Origin: Williamsia limnetica
GTDB taxonomy: Bacteria > Actinomycetota > Actinomycetes > Mycobacteriales > Mycobacteriaceae
Length of the DNA: 64,000 nucleotides
Assembly: GCF_003217475.1 (NCBI RefSeq)
Contig: NZ_QJSP01000001.1
Location: 124,001 to 188,000 of the forward strand
Reading direction: 5' to 3'
Under the pieces are notes generated by a model that did not search any database, was not told the DNA's origin, and saw only the letters and a list, made by a program, of their open reading frames with translations. Below, piece after piece: positions 44,859-52,703 of this stretch; position 1 is the stretch's first letter, and each line of letters starts with the position of its first letter. A program made the position numbers and the translations under genes.

Positions 44859-45143
44859 CTACAGGCGGATCTCTCGGTCGCAGATGTACTCGCGGACGTC
44901 GGCGCCGAGTATCTGTGCGTTCTGCTCGTCGTCGGTTCCACTGCCCCGGAAGGTGTCCAGCTCGGTCCTTCCCCTCCACCGTTCGTACACGTTGATCCGC
45001 CCGGCTTCGAGCGGATCGGCCGAGAGGTGGAAGTCGAGGCAGCCCGGCGTCGAGCGGGCTGACGAGATCACTTCCCGGCAATGGTCGAGATAGGCGCTGC
45101 GGTGTTCCGGCGCGACGTTCAGGGAGCCGGCGACGATGATCAT
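44859..45143 (-). CDS. Antibiotic biosynthesis monooxygenase-type (ABM) small protein
   Basis: This 94-residue ferredoxin-like alpha/beta-barrel protein is of the ABM/YgiN quinol-monooxygenase group: MIIVAGSLNVAPEHRSAYLDHCREVISSAR (start helix), TPGCLDFHLSADPLEAGRINVYERW (central strands with the typical DP and ERW), then a terminal helix. Such proteins oxidise quinols or bind heme without a cofactor. ATG 45143 follows AGAGGTTTCC; the frame extends to 45194 without support. Its reaction is unknown. Confidence 0.82.
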   Translation of the reverse strand: MIIVAGSLNVAPEHRSAYLDHCREVISSARSTPGCLDFHLSADPLEAGRINVYERWRGRTELDTFRGSGTDDEQNAQILGADVREYICDREIRL

Positions 45144-45276
45144 GGAAACCTCTTCGGTCGGGGTGAGTGCTCTGCGTGGGTAGACCTCCGTCACAGGTGG
45201 ATCTCATCGTCGCGTTGGAGCGCGTAGGTTGAAGCCCGACCGGCGGGACCAGATGACGACAGGGGAGTGACGTCAC

Positions 45277-46137
45277 ATGAGCGAGTTCAGTCAGATGGAT
45301 CTACACGGCGATCTTGTCGCCTACCGCGACGAAGGCAGCGGGCCAGTGCTGCTGTTGATCCACGGTATGGCGGGAAGTTCGCGGACCTGGGACGCCGTAC
45401 TGCCCGAGCTGGCGAAGAAGTACCGGGTCATCGCGCCCGATCTGCCGGGCCACGGGCTCTCCGCCAAACCTCGTGGTGACTACTCGCTCGGTGCGTTCGC
45501 CGCGTTCCTGCGCGACCTGTTGCGGGAGCTGGAGGTCGAGACGGCCACCATCGTCGGGCAATCGCTCGGCGGCGGTGTCGCGATGCAGTTCACCTACCAA
45601 CATCCCGAATACTGTGAACGACTCATCCTCATCGGCAGCGGCGGTCTCGGCCCCGACGTGAACTGGACACTGCGGCTCCTGTCGGCCCCAGGTGCCGAAT
45701 TGGTGCTACCCATAATCGCGCCCCGGCCTGTGCTGGACGTGGGCAACAAGATCCGGTCGTGGCTGAGTTCCGCGGGCGTGCAATCGCCGCGAGCCGACGA
45801 GACCTGGCGCTCGTACTCGTCGCTGGCGGATCGGGAGACCCGGCAAGCGTTCCTGCGCACCCTCCGGTCCGTGGTCGACTACCGCGGTCAGGCCGTATCC
45901 GCAATGAATCGGCTCTATCTCAACTCGGAGATGCCAACGCTGCTGATCTGGGGAGATCACGACAAGATCATCCCGGTTGCGCACGGCTACGCGGCGCACG
46001 AGGCGATTCCGGGCAGTCGCCTCGAGGTCCTGGAGGGTATCGGTCACTATCCACACGCGGAGGCGCCGGCTGCCGTGGTGGCGATCATCGACGACTTCCT
46101 TGATGTGGCGGCGGCGCAAATGCGCAAGTTGAGCTGA
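45277..46137 (+). CDS. Alpha/beta-fold hydrolase
   Basis: This 286-residue hydrolase has the full set: LLIHGMAGSSRTWD (oxyanion HGM, about residues 27-40), APDLPGHGLSAKP near 56, VGQSLGGGVAMQF (nucleophile Ser near 99), GDHDKIIP (Asp near 229) and GIGHYPHAEAP (catalytic His near 256). The arrangement resembles MhpC/epoxide-hydrolase-like C-C or ester hydrolases of actinobacteria. The start is ATG 45277 (GGGGAGTGACGTCAC upstream). The substrate is unknown. It converges on the MarR gene at 46141. Confidence 0.88.
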   Translation: MSEFSQMDLHGDLVAYRDEGSGPVLLLIHGMAGSSRTWDAVLPELAKKYRVIAPDLPGHGLSAKPRGDYSLGAFAAFLRDLLRELEVETATIVGQSLGGGVAMQFTYQHPEYCERLILIGSGGLGPDVNWTLRLLSAPGAELVLPIIAPRPVLDVGNKIRSWLSSAGVQSPRADETWRSYSSLADRETRQAFLRTLRSVVDYRGQAVSAMNRLYLNSEMPTLLIWGDHDKIIPVAHGYAAHEAIPGSRLEVLEGIGHYPHAEAPAAVVAIIDDFLDVAAAQMRKLS

Positions 46138-46140
46138 TCG

Positions 46141-46584
46141 TCACCAGTTGGGGCGCAATCGGCCGGGAGTGCCGAGGGTGTTGACGGCAGAGGTGAGCGA
46201 GTCGAACTCCGCGCCGGAGAGCTTGTCGCGCCACGTGCCGACGTGCTGCTCAGCAGACTCTCTGGCCGCGGATGTCGCCGATCGGCCTCGCGTCGTCAGG
46301 CTCACCAGTTGGGCCCGCCCATCAGAGGGGTCCATTTCTCTGACGAGGTAGCCACGCTCGACGAGGTATGAGATCAATTGGGCTGCAGCCTGTTTCGTGA
46401 TCTCCAGTTGGCCTGCAAGCGTAGATGCGGTCGCCGGTCCCTGCGCCAATGCGGTGAAGACGAAACCATGGACCGGGCGGATGTCGGCGAACCCCCGCTC
46501 TGCCATCCCGGCCTGGATGCCATCGACCAACTGCGTCGACAAGCGAAGCACGCTCGTCGCGGTCTGCCAATCATCGTCGTTCAC
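46141..46584 (-). CDS. MarR family transcriptional regulator
   Basis: This is a regulator of about 147 residues if started at GTG 46584; the frame is open to a TTG at 46611, which lies inside an operator repeat. The winged helix is visible: FVFTALAQGPATASTLAGQLEITKQAAAQLISYLVERGY (recognition helix KQAAAQLISYL) and wing DPSDGRAQLVSLT. It is divergent from a cupin gene, with two matched inverted repeats between them, so it probably represses both. Neither start has a clear ribosome site; the N-terminus is uncertain by up to nine residues. Confidence 0.87.
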   Translation of the reverse strand: MNDDDWQTATSVLRLSTQLVDGIQAGMAERGFADIRPVHGFVFTALAQGPATASTLAGQLEITKQAAAQLISYLVERGYLVREMDPSDGRAQLVSLTTRGRSATSAARESAEQHVGTWRDKLSGAEFDSLTSAVNTLGTPGRLRPNW

Positions 46585-46605
46585 GTAATGGAGTATGCCA
46601 TGGAC

Positions 46606-46644
46606 AGACAAGCTGCTTGTCTATATAGTCAAGCCACTTGTCTA
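46606..46644. promoter_or_regulatory. Two MarR operators 21 bp apart
   Basis: Site 1 is AGACAAG-CTG-CTTGTCT (46606-46622), with perfect 7-bp arms. Site 2 is TAGTCAAG-CCA-CTTGTCTA (46626-46644), the same layout with one mismatch. Centres are 21 bases (two helical turns) apart and lie between the divergent MarR and cupin genes, with a TATATAG sequence between them that may be a -10 element. Confidence 0.75.
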
Positions 46645-46663
46645 TTTCTTTCAGGAGGTTCCC

Positions 46664-47035
46664 ATGCCCATCATCCGACCGCACGATGCGGAACTGTTCA
46701 CCGCGCACGGCAGCACATTCGCCTCGTACGTCAGTCAGACACGAGGTGCACGCGAGCTGTGCGCGTGGAGATTGACGGTGCCCGCCGGACAGACCGGAGT
46801 GGCTCACCGCCCCAGCAACGAGGAAGTTCTCCTGGTGCTCGAGGGTTCGCTGTCGGTATCCCTGAATGGGTTGGTCGAGGAGGCCGGTGTCGGAGACGTC
46901 ATCGTCATTCCCTCGAATTCCGAGGTCAAAATCGATGGCGGCGAAACCGATTCGACCGCTTGGGTGACAACCACATCGGGATTGCAGGCGACGACAGCCG
47001 ACGGCGCCGTCCTCTCGCCCCCGTGGGCTCGGTGA
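46664..47035 (+). CDS. Cupin-domain protein
   Basis: This 123-residue cytoplasmic single-cupin protein has TVPAGQTGVAHRPSNEEVLLVLEGSLSVSLNG (first cupin motif with His and Glu, residues about 43-74) and GDVIVIPSNSEVKIDGG (second motif, without the usual His). The start ATG 46664 follows CAGGAGGTTCCC, an ideal ribosome site that rules out the upstream in-frame ATG at 46595. It is controlled by the divergent MarR, as two operators lie 20-58 bases upstream. Ligand or reaction unknown. Confidence 0.85.
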   Translation: MPIIRPHDAELFTAHGSTFASYVSQTRGARELCAWRLTVPAGQTGVAHRPSNEEVLLVLEGSLSVSLNGLVEEAGVGDVIVIPSNSEVKIDGGETDSTAWVTTTSGLQATTADGAVLSPPWAR

Positions 47036-47149
47036 CAAAGCCCGGCGTCCCGGGCGTCCGCGAAGCCCGTTCATTCATTCCAACGATGCCTGCCCGCCAT
47101 CGTCGCTAGGCTTCCGGTAGTCGTCGGGCGATCAAAGGACACATCGGTT

Positions 47150-48619
47150 ATGACACCTGGCGAGCAGCCTCAGCCCGGGCACCTCACACGGCGGCGCCTC
47201 CTGCAGGGAACACTCGCCGGTGGAATCGCAGCCGCCGTCACCGTTGGTGCCGGCTTCGCCTCGGCCGCTCCCCGTGCCGCCGATTGGACGGCGCTTGCCG
47301 GGTCGATCACCGGCCAGGTGATCCTTCCTGCGCAGAGAGCAGCCTTCGCATCGGCGAAGCAGATATTCAACACCAGATTCGATGGCTCGACGCCGGTTGC
47401 CGTCGTGGTGCCGCGGAGCGTGGCGGATGTCCAGCTGGCAATGGCGTTCGCGGTCAAACACGGCCTGAAGATCGCGGGCCGCAGCGGCGGTCACTCGTAC
47501 ACCGGGGCTTCGGCTGCGAACCGCACCATGGTGCTGGACCTGCGCAGGCTCGACGGTCAGATCAGCTACGACGCCGGGTCCGGGCTCGCGACGGTCTTGC
47601 CTGCGACCACCCTGTACAACGTCGCGAACAGCCTTGCGCAGCAGGGCCGATCGATCCCCGTCGGAACGTGCCCGACGGTCGGCGCCGCCGGATTGACGAT
47701 GGGAGGCGGCCTCGGCGTCGATTCCCGGCAGTACGGGCTCACCTGCGACTCTCTCGCCGCGGCAACCGTGGTGTTGCCGAGCGGGCAGGCGGTCACCGCG
47801 GCACCCGGCAGCAACGACGACCTCTTCTGGGCGCTTCGGGGCGGCGGGGGCGGAAACTTCGGCATCGTCACCTCCCTGACCTATCGCACCGCGCCGGTGA
47901 CGGGCAAAGACATCGTGACGCTCAGCTATCCGTCGGCGTCCGCCGCTGCGGTCATCTCCGGCTGGCGGCGGTGGCTTCCTACCGCCGAACGATCGGCATG
48001 GGCGAACGTCAACATCGGTTCGGACCGCCGGGGCGGCGTCACCTGTTCGCTCCTGCTGGTCTGCGCGACCGGTGCCGGACGCCGGATCGCCGCTGATATC
48101 ACGGCCGCAGTGGGAGCCAATCCAACCGGCGCCGATTACCTGACGCTCGACGCCATGGGAGCCTTCCTCCGGTTGGCCGGTGGTGCAACCGCGCCCAGGC
48201 ACGGATTCGTCGCCGGCTCGGACATCGTCGGTCAGATCACGGATGCGGTTGCCGCGAGCATTGTCACGGCGGTGCGCAATCGCTCCAGGGCAGGCGGCGC
48301 AGGCCTGGTGATCATCGATCCGCTCGACGGTGCCATCGGCGATGTCGCCGCGGGCGCCACGGCCTTTCCTTGGCGAACACACGCGGCGAGTCTGCAGTGG
48401 TTCACCGACATCCCGCCCGGCGGCTCGTACTCGTCCGCGACCTCGTGGGTGGCGAGCGCACACAGCACGATCGGTCGGGCTTCGTCCGGTGCATACGTGA
48501 ACTACATCGAAGCCGGTGTCGCACCGTCGAGATACTTCGGGGCCAATCTGACGCGACTGCGCACGATTCGACAGAAATACGACCCGGCGCGGATCCTGTA
48601 TTCAGGTCTCGACATCTGA
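47150..48619 (+). CDS. Tat-exported FAD-linked oxidase, berberine-bridge type
   Basis: This 489-residue flavoprotein begins with a twin-arginine signal (TRRRLLQGTLAGG at about residues 13-25, with cleavage near ASAAP). PAVVVPRSVADV-type FAD-binding PCMH domain follows, with GRSGGHSYTG near 108 (His for 8alpha-histidyl FAD) and GTCPTVGAAGLTMGGG near 170 (Cys for the second, 6-S-cysteinyl link), so bicovalent flavin is likely. The BBE domain ends the protein (NYIEAG, then YDPARILYSG). Relatives oxidise sugars or plant-type alkaloids. The substrate is unknown. It should act in the cell envelope or outside. Confidence 0.88.
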   Translation: MTPGEQPQPGHLTRRRLLQGTLAGGIAAAVTVGAGFASAAPRAADWTALAGSITGQVILPAQRAAFASAKQIFNTRFDGSTPVAVVVPRSVADVQLAMAFAVKHGLKIAGRSGGHSYTGASAANRTMVLDLRRLDGQISYDAGSGLATVLPATTLYNVANSLAQQGRSIPVGTCPTVGAAGLTMGGGLGVDSRQYGLTCDSLAAATVVLPSGQAVTAAPGSNDDLFWALRGGGGGNFGIVTSLTYRTAPVTGKDIVTLSYPSASAAAVISGWRRWLPTAERSAWANVNIGSDRRGGVTCSLLLVCATGAGRRIAADITAAVGANPTGADYLTLDAMGAFLRLAGGATAPRHGFVAGSDIVGQITDAVAASIVTAVRNRSRAGGAGLVIIDPLDGAIGDVAAGATAFPWRTHAASLQWFTDIPPGGSYSSATSWVASAHSTIGRASSGAYVNYIEAGVAPSRYFGANLTRLRTIRQKYDPARILYSGLDI

Positions 48620-48728
48620 TCGGGTTGCGGCGTGGCGAAGCGGGCATAACCGGCACTGCCGGCCGGTGAGCAAAAACGGCGCGCGCTACTCCCATTTCGG
48701 TTGCTAACGTCAACTATGTGACTGCCCC

Positions 48729-50462
48729 ATGCTGATACGTCTGCTCCGCACCTACATGGGGCGGTATCGCCGCGAACTGCTCGGGGTTGTGGTCTTGCAA
48801 CTCGTCGCGACCGCAGCGATGCTGTACCTGCCGACCCTCAACGCCGACATCATCGACAACGGCGTGGCGCAGGGCGACACGTCCTACATCCTTCACATCG
48901 GATTCTGGATGCTGGTCGTCTCGCTGGTCCAGGTGATCGGGTCGATCTCCTCGATGTACTTCGGCGCTCGCGCAGCACTCGGGGCGGGCCGCGACATCCG
49001 GCACGACCTGTTGCACCGCGTGGACAGCTTCTCTGCGCGTGAGGTCGGTGTGTTCGGTGCCCCGTCGCTGATCACCCGCACCACCAACGATGTGCAGCAA
49101 GTGCAGATGCTCGGGGTGATGGCCTGCACGATTCTCGTGACGGCCCCGATCATGTGTATCGGAGGGATCGTCCTGGGCATCGGTGTCGGCGGCACACTCG
49201 CCTGGGTACTCGTGGTCGCCGTGCCGATTCTCGGTGTCACGATGGCCGTGATCATCTATCGGATGATGCCCGGGTTCCGGGCCATGCAGGCGCGCATCGA
49301 CATCGTCAATCGGGTGCTGCGTGAGCAGATCACGGGTATTCGGGTCGTTCGGGCGTTCGTTCGCGAGCGCCATGAACGCCAGCGGTTCGAACGGGCGAAC
49401 GACGATCTCACCGACGCCGCCCTGCGGGTGGGCAGACTGCTCGCGCTGATGTTTCCGTCGGTGCTGCTGATCAGCAACGTGACCATCGTGTTCATCATCT
49501 GGTTCGGCGGCCACCTCATCGAAGACGGCAAGGTCGAGATCGGGGCGTTGACCGCGATGATCGCGTACGTGATGCAGATCCTGATGGCCGTCATGATGGC
49601 GTCGTTCCTCGCGATGATGGCACCTCGCGCATCCGTGTGTGCCGAGCGAATCTACGAGGTCCTGGACACCGAGACCTCGGTGGTGCAGGCCGACAAGCCC
49701 GCGGTGCTGTCCGGGGCTGATGCAACGGTCGAGATGCGAGCCGCGCGTTTCCAGTATCCGGGCGCCGATGACCCGGTGTTGCGCGACATCAGCTTTCGTG
49801 CCGAACCGGGCACGACCACCGCGATCGTGGGCTCGACGGGATCGGGAAAGACCACCCTGGTCGCGTTATTGCCCCGGTTGATCGACGTCACGGGAGGAGC
49901 GGTTCTGATCGGCGGCACCGACATCCGCGAACTCGATCCCGCCGTTCTACGGGGCGAGATCGGTTTCGTACCGCAGAAGCCATACCTGTTCTCTGGCACG
50001 ATCGCCTCGAACCTGCGATACGGAAAGCCTGACGCCACCGAGGACGAGATGTGGGAGGCGCTCACCGTCGCGCAGGCCGCAGACTTCGTGAGGGCGATGC
50101 CAGATCAGTTGCAGACCCCGGTCGCCCAGGGCGGAACGACGGTGTCCGGCGGGCAACGGCAGCGACTCGCCATCGCCCGGGCGCTGATCAGGAAACCGAA
50201 CATCTACCTGTTCGATGATTCGTTCTCGGCGCTGGATCTGCACACCGATGCCCGCCTCCGTGCCGCATTGCGTCCGGCCACCAGTCGGGCGTGCGTCATC
50301 ATCGTCGCGCAGCGGATCACCACAATCGCCGACGCCGATCAGATAGTCGTCCTGGACTGTGGTGCTGTCGTCGGTATCGGCACCCACGAGGAACTGTTGT
50401 CGACGTGCCCGACGTATGCCGAGATCGTCGAATCGCAGCTGTCGGTGGAGGGACGGGCATGA
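48729..50462 (+). CDS. ABC exporter half, degenerate-site subunit
   Basis: This is a 577-residue fused permease-ATPase of type IV exporters. The six-helix ABC transmembrane domain covers residues about 1-300. The nucleotide domain has Walker A VGSTGSGKTTLVA near 373, Q-loop FVPQKPYLFSG, an intact signature VSGGQRQRLAIARAL near 474, and Walker B IYLFDDSFSALD near 496. The catalytic Glu after Walker B is replaced by Asp (FDDS instead of LDEA), as in the degenerate site of heterodimeric exporters. The start is ATG 48729. Its stop overlaps the ATG of the partner gene. Confidence 0.92.
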   Translation: MLIRLLRTYMGRYRRELLGVVVLQLVATAAMLYLPTLNADIIDNGVAQGDTSYILHIGFWMLVVSLVQVIGSISSMYFGARAALGAGRDIRHDLLHRVDSFSAREVGVFGAPSLITRTTNDVQQVQMLGVMACTILVTAPIMCIGGIVLGIGVGGTLAWVLVVAVPILGVTMAVIIYRMMPGFRAMQARIDIVNRVLREQITGIRVVRAFVRERHERQRFERANDDLTDAALRVGRLLALMFPSVLLISNVTIVFIIWFGGHLIEDGKVEIGALTAMIAYVMQILMAVMMASFLAMMAPRASVCAERIYEVLDTETSVVQADKPAVLSGADATVEMRAARFQYPGADDPVLRDISFRAEPGTTTAIVGSTGSGKTTLVALLPRLIDVTGGAVLIGGTDIRELDPAVLRGEIGFVPQKPYLFSGTIASNLRYGKPDATEDEMWEALTVAQAADFVRAMPDQLQTPVAQGGTTVSGGQRQRLAIARALIRKPNIYLFDDSFSALDLHTDARLRAALRPATSRACVIIVAQRITTIADADQIVVLDCGAVVGIGTHEELLSTCPTYAEIVESQLSVEGRA

Positions 50463-52414
50463 CGCGGCCGGGAGGGGGAGCGCCACCGAGCGGTGCGGTG
50501 CCGGGCGAGAAGGCCCGCGCGTTCGGTCCGTCGGTGAAACGGTTGGTGACCCTGCTGTCGAACCGGCGCGGTGCGCTGATCCTGGTGCTGCTCTGTGCGG
50601 TGGTGGCCGTCATCCTCAACGCCGTCGGGCCCCTGATCCTCGGCCACGCCACAGACCTCATCTTCAACGGTGTGGTCGGCGACCGACTGCCGGCCGGCGA
50701 CACCAAAGACCAAGCCGTCACCGGCCTGCGGCAGCAGGGTGACAACACCTTTGCCGACATGGTCTCGTCGATGGACGTGACACCCGGTGTCGGTATCGAC
50801 TTCGACGAGGTCGGGCGGGTACTGATCTTCGTGCTGGTTCTCTACGCCGGATCGGCCGTGCTGAGCTGGCTCATGGGCCGCCTCCTCAACGTCATCACCC
50901 AGCGCACCGTCCGGGACATGCGGGCGGAGGTCGAGAACAAGATCCACCGGCTCCCACTGAGTTACTTCGACGGCACCCAACGCGGCGATCTGCTGAGTCG
51001 GGTGACCAATGATCTCGACAACGTCTCGCAGAGCCTGCAGCAGACCATTGCGCAGTTGTTGAACTCGGTACTGACGGTCATCGCGATCCTGGTGATGATG
51101 GTCTACATCTCGCCCCTGTTGTCACTGATCGCGATCGTCACCATTCCGCTGGCCGTTGTCGTGACAGCTCAGGTCGCCAAACGATCGAAGCCGCATTTTC
51201 TGGCGCAGTGGTCGAGTACCGGGCGGCTCAACGGTCAGGTCGAAGAAGCGTTCACCGGGCACGAAGTGATCAAGGCGTTCGGCATGCAGGCCGACGTGGA
51301 GGCGCGTTTCGACGAGCGTAACGAGAAACTGTACGAATCGAGCTGGCGCGCCCAGTTCATCTCCGGGATCATCATGCCGGCCATCATGTTTCTCGGGAAC
51401 CTGAACTACGTGGCGGTGGCCGTTGTCGGCGGCCTGCGGGTGGCGTCGGGCTCGTTGAGTCTCGGCGACGTGCAGGCTTTCATCCAGTACTCACGGCAGT
51501 TCACCCAGCCTCTCACTCAGATCGGCTCCATGTTCAACCTGATGCAGAGTGGGGTGGCGTCGGCCGAACGGATCTTCGACATACTCGACGCGAAGGAGGA
51601 GGTGCCCGATCCGCACTTCCCCCGAAGTCCGGAATCGAACAAGGGACTCATCACCTTCGACGACGTCTCTTTCCGATACCATCCGGATCGCCCACTGATC
51701 GAACAGCTTTCGTTGGTGGCGAAGCCCGGGCACATGGTTGCCATCGTCGGGCCGACCGGTGCAGGCAAGACGACGCTGGTGAACCTGATCATGCGGTTCT
51801 ATGATCTCGACTCCGGGACGATCAGCCTCGACGGCGTCGATACCTCGACGATGACCCGCGACGATCTCCGGGAACGCACCGGCATGGTGCTGCAGGACTC
51901 CTGGCTGTTCGGTGGGTCGATTCGGGACAACATCGCCTACGGCGACCCCGAGGCGGACGACGAGGCGATTCTGGAGGCCGCGCGCATCAGTCATGTCGAC
52001 CACTTCGTCAGGATCCTCCCGAACGGCTACGACACGGTCATCGATGAGGAAGGCGGCGGTGTCAGCGCAGGCGAAAAGCAGCTCATCACCATCGCCAGGG
52101 CGTTCCTGGCCAAGCCGACCCTGCTGATCCTCGACGAGGCGACGAGTTCGGTGGACACCAGAACCGAGCTGTTGATTCAGAAGGCGATGACCGCGCTGCG
52201 CACCGACCGGACGAGTTTTGTCATCGCCCACAGGCTTTCGACGGTCCGGGACGCCGACACCATCATCGTGATGGAGTCCGGCCGAATCGTGGAGCAGGGC
52301 TCGCACGATGAATTGCTCGACAACCACGGCCCGTACTACCGCCTGTACAACAGCCAGTTCAGCGGGCCGATGGATTCGGACGAACTCGGTGACCCCGAGT
52401 TCTCCACGAGCTGA
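50459..52414 (+). CDS. ABC exporter half, catalytic-site subunit
   Basis: This is a 651-residue fused permease-ATPase. It begins with a short proline/glycine-rich cytoplasmic tail, then a six-helix domain in which the stretch between helices 1 and 2 carries a long insertion (GDTKDQAVTGLRQQGDNTF). The nucleotide domain has Walker A VGPTGAGKTTLVNL near 428, a signature altered to VSAGEKQ (near 532) and a canonical Walker B LLILDEATSSVD near 555. The altered signature and intact Glu complement the partner, which has the reverse pattern. ATG 50459 overlaps the first gene (ATGA). The exported compound is unknown; mycobacterial Rv1273c/Rv1272c are the nearest layout I know. Confidence 0.92.
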   Translation: MTRPGGGAPPSGAVPGEKARAFGPSVKRLVTLLSNRRGALILVLLCAVVAVILNAVGPLILGHATDLIFNGVVGDRLPAGDTKDQAVTGLRQQGDNTFADMVSSMDVTPGVGIDFDEVGRVLIFVLVLYAGSAVLSWLMGRLLNVITQRTVRDMRAEVENKIHRLPLSYFDGTQRGDLLSRVTNDLDNVSQSLQQTIAQLLNSVLTVIAILVMMVYISPLLSLIAIVTIPLAVVVTAQVAKRSKPHFLAQWSSTGRLNGQVEEAFTGHEVIKAFGMQADVEARFDERNEKLYESSWRAQFISGIIMPAIMFLGNLNYVAVAVVGGLRVASGSLSLGDVQAFIQYSRQFTQPLTQIGSMFNLMQSGVASAERIFDILDAKEEVPDPHFPRSPESNKGLITFDDVSFRYHPDRPLIEQLSLVAKPGHMVAIVGPTGAGKTTLVNLIMRFYDLDSGTISLDGVDTSTMTRDDLRERTGMVLQDSWLFGGSIRDNIAYGDPEADDEAILEAARISHVDHFVRILPNGYDTVIDEEGGGVSAGEKQLITIARAFLAKPTLLILDEATSSVDTRTELLIQKAMTALRTDRTSFVIAHRLSTVRDADTIIVMESGRIVEQGSHDELLDNHGPYYRLYNSQFSGPMDSDELGDPEFSTS

Positions 52415-52452
52415 CCTTCGCGTCCGCTTCGGAGGGCACCCGCTATTGCGTT

Positions 52453-52509
52453 CGAGACTGCGGCTGCGCAGAGGTCTACTCGGCCGATGGCTTCGTAGCG
52501 GCAGTCTCG
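52453..52509. repeat. 16-bp inverted repeat downstream of the ABC operon
   Basis: CGAGACTGCGGCTGCG (52453-52468) and CGTAGCGGCAGTCTCG (52494-52509) pair at 14 of 16 positions around a 25-base loop, 39 bases past the ABC stop. It could be a terminator for the ABC operon or the footprint of a small mobile or recombination element, since it overlaps the end of a truncated gene. Confidence 0.6.
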
Positions 52510-52640
52510 TTTGCTACAGGGCAGGTGTGAAGGAATGATGTTCGTGCGCAAGCGGCCAACACGGTGGCGAGATCGCCGCGGTGGACGGCATGGGCCCACG
52601 TTTCGACCAGGGTGCGGATCTGCGCTGCATCAGTGTGCAT
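52476..52640 (-). pseudogene. Truncated SnoaL-like/YybH-type gene remnant
   Basis: From ATG 52640 (AAAGGACAACCG upstream) the frame reads MHTDAAQIRTLVETWAHAVHRGDLATVLAAC, which is the typical first helix pair of SnoaL-like (DUF4440/YybH) proteins of about 130 residues. After that the similarity stops abruptly (about 52550), and the frame ends at 52476 after only 54 codons, with the last part running through the inverted repeat. I read it as the 5' end of a gene whose remainder was lost by deletion. It could instead be a short expressed peptide. Confidence 0.6.
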
Positions 52641-52703
52641 CGGTTGTCCTTTCGTCACAACCAATACAGACTTCGTGGGCGGCCATGACTCATCGCCCGG
52701 TGG

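Noticed and set aside
47132-48463. A 443-codon antisense frame opposite the Tat-exported oxidase
   Set aside because: Arg/Gly-rich shadow of a well-supported gene; no motif.
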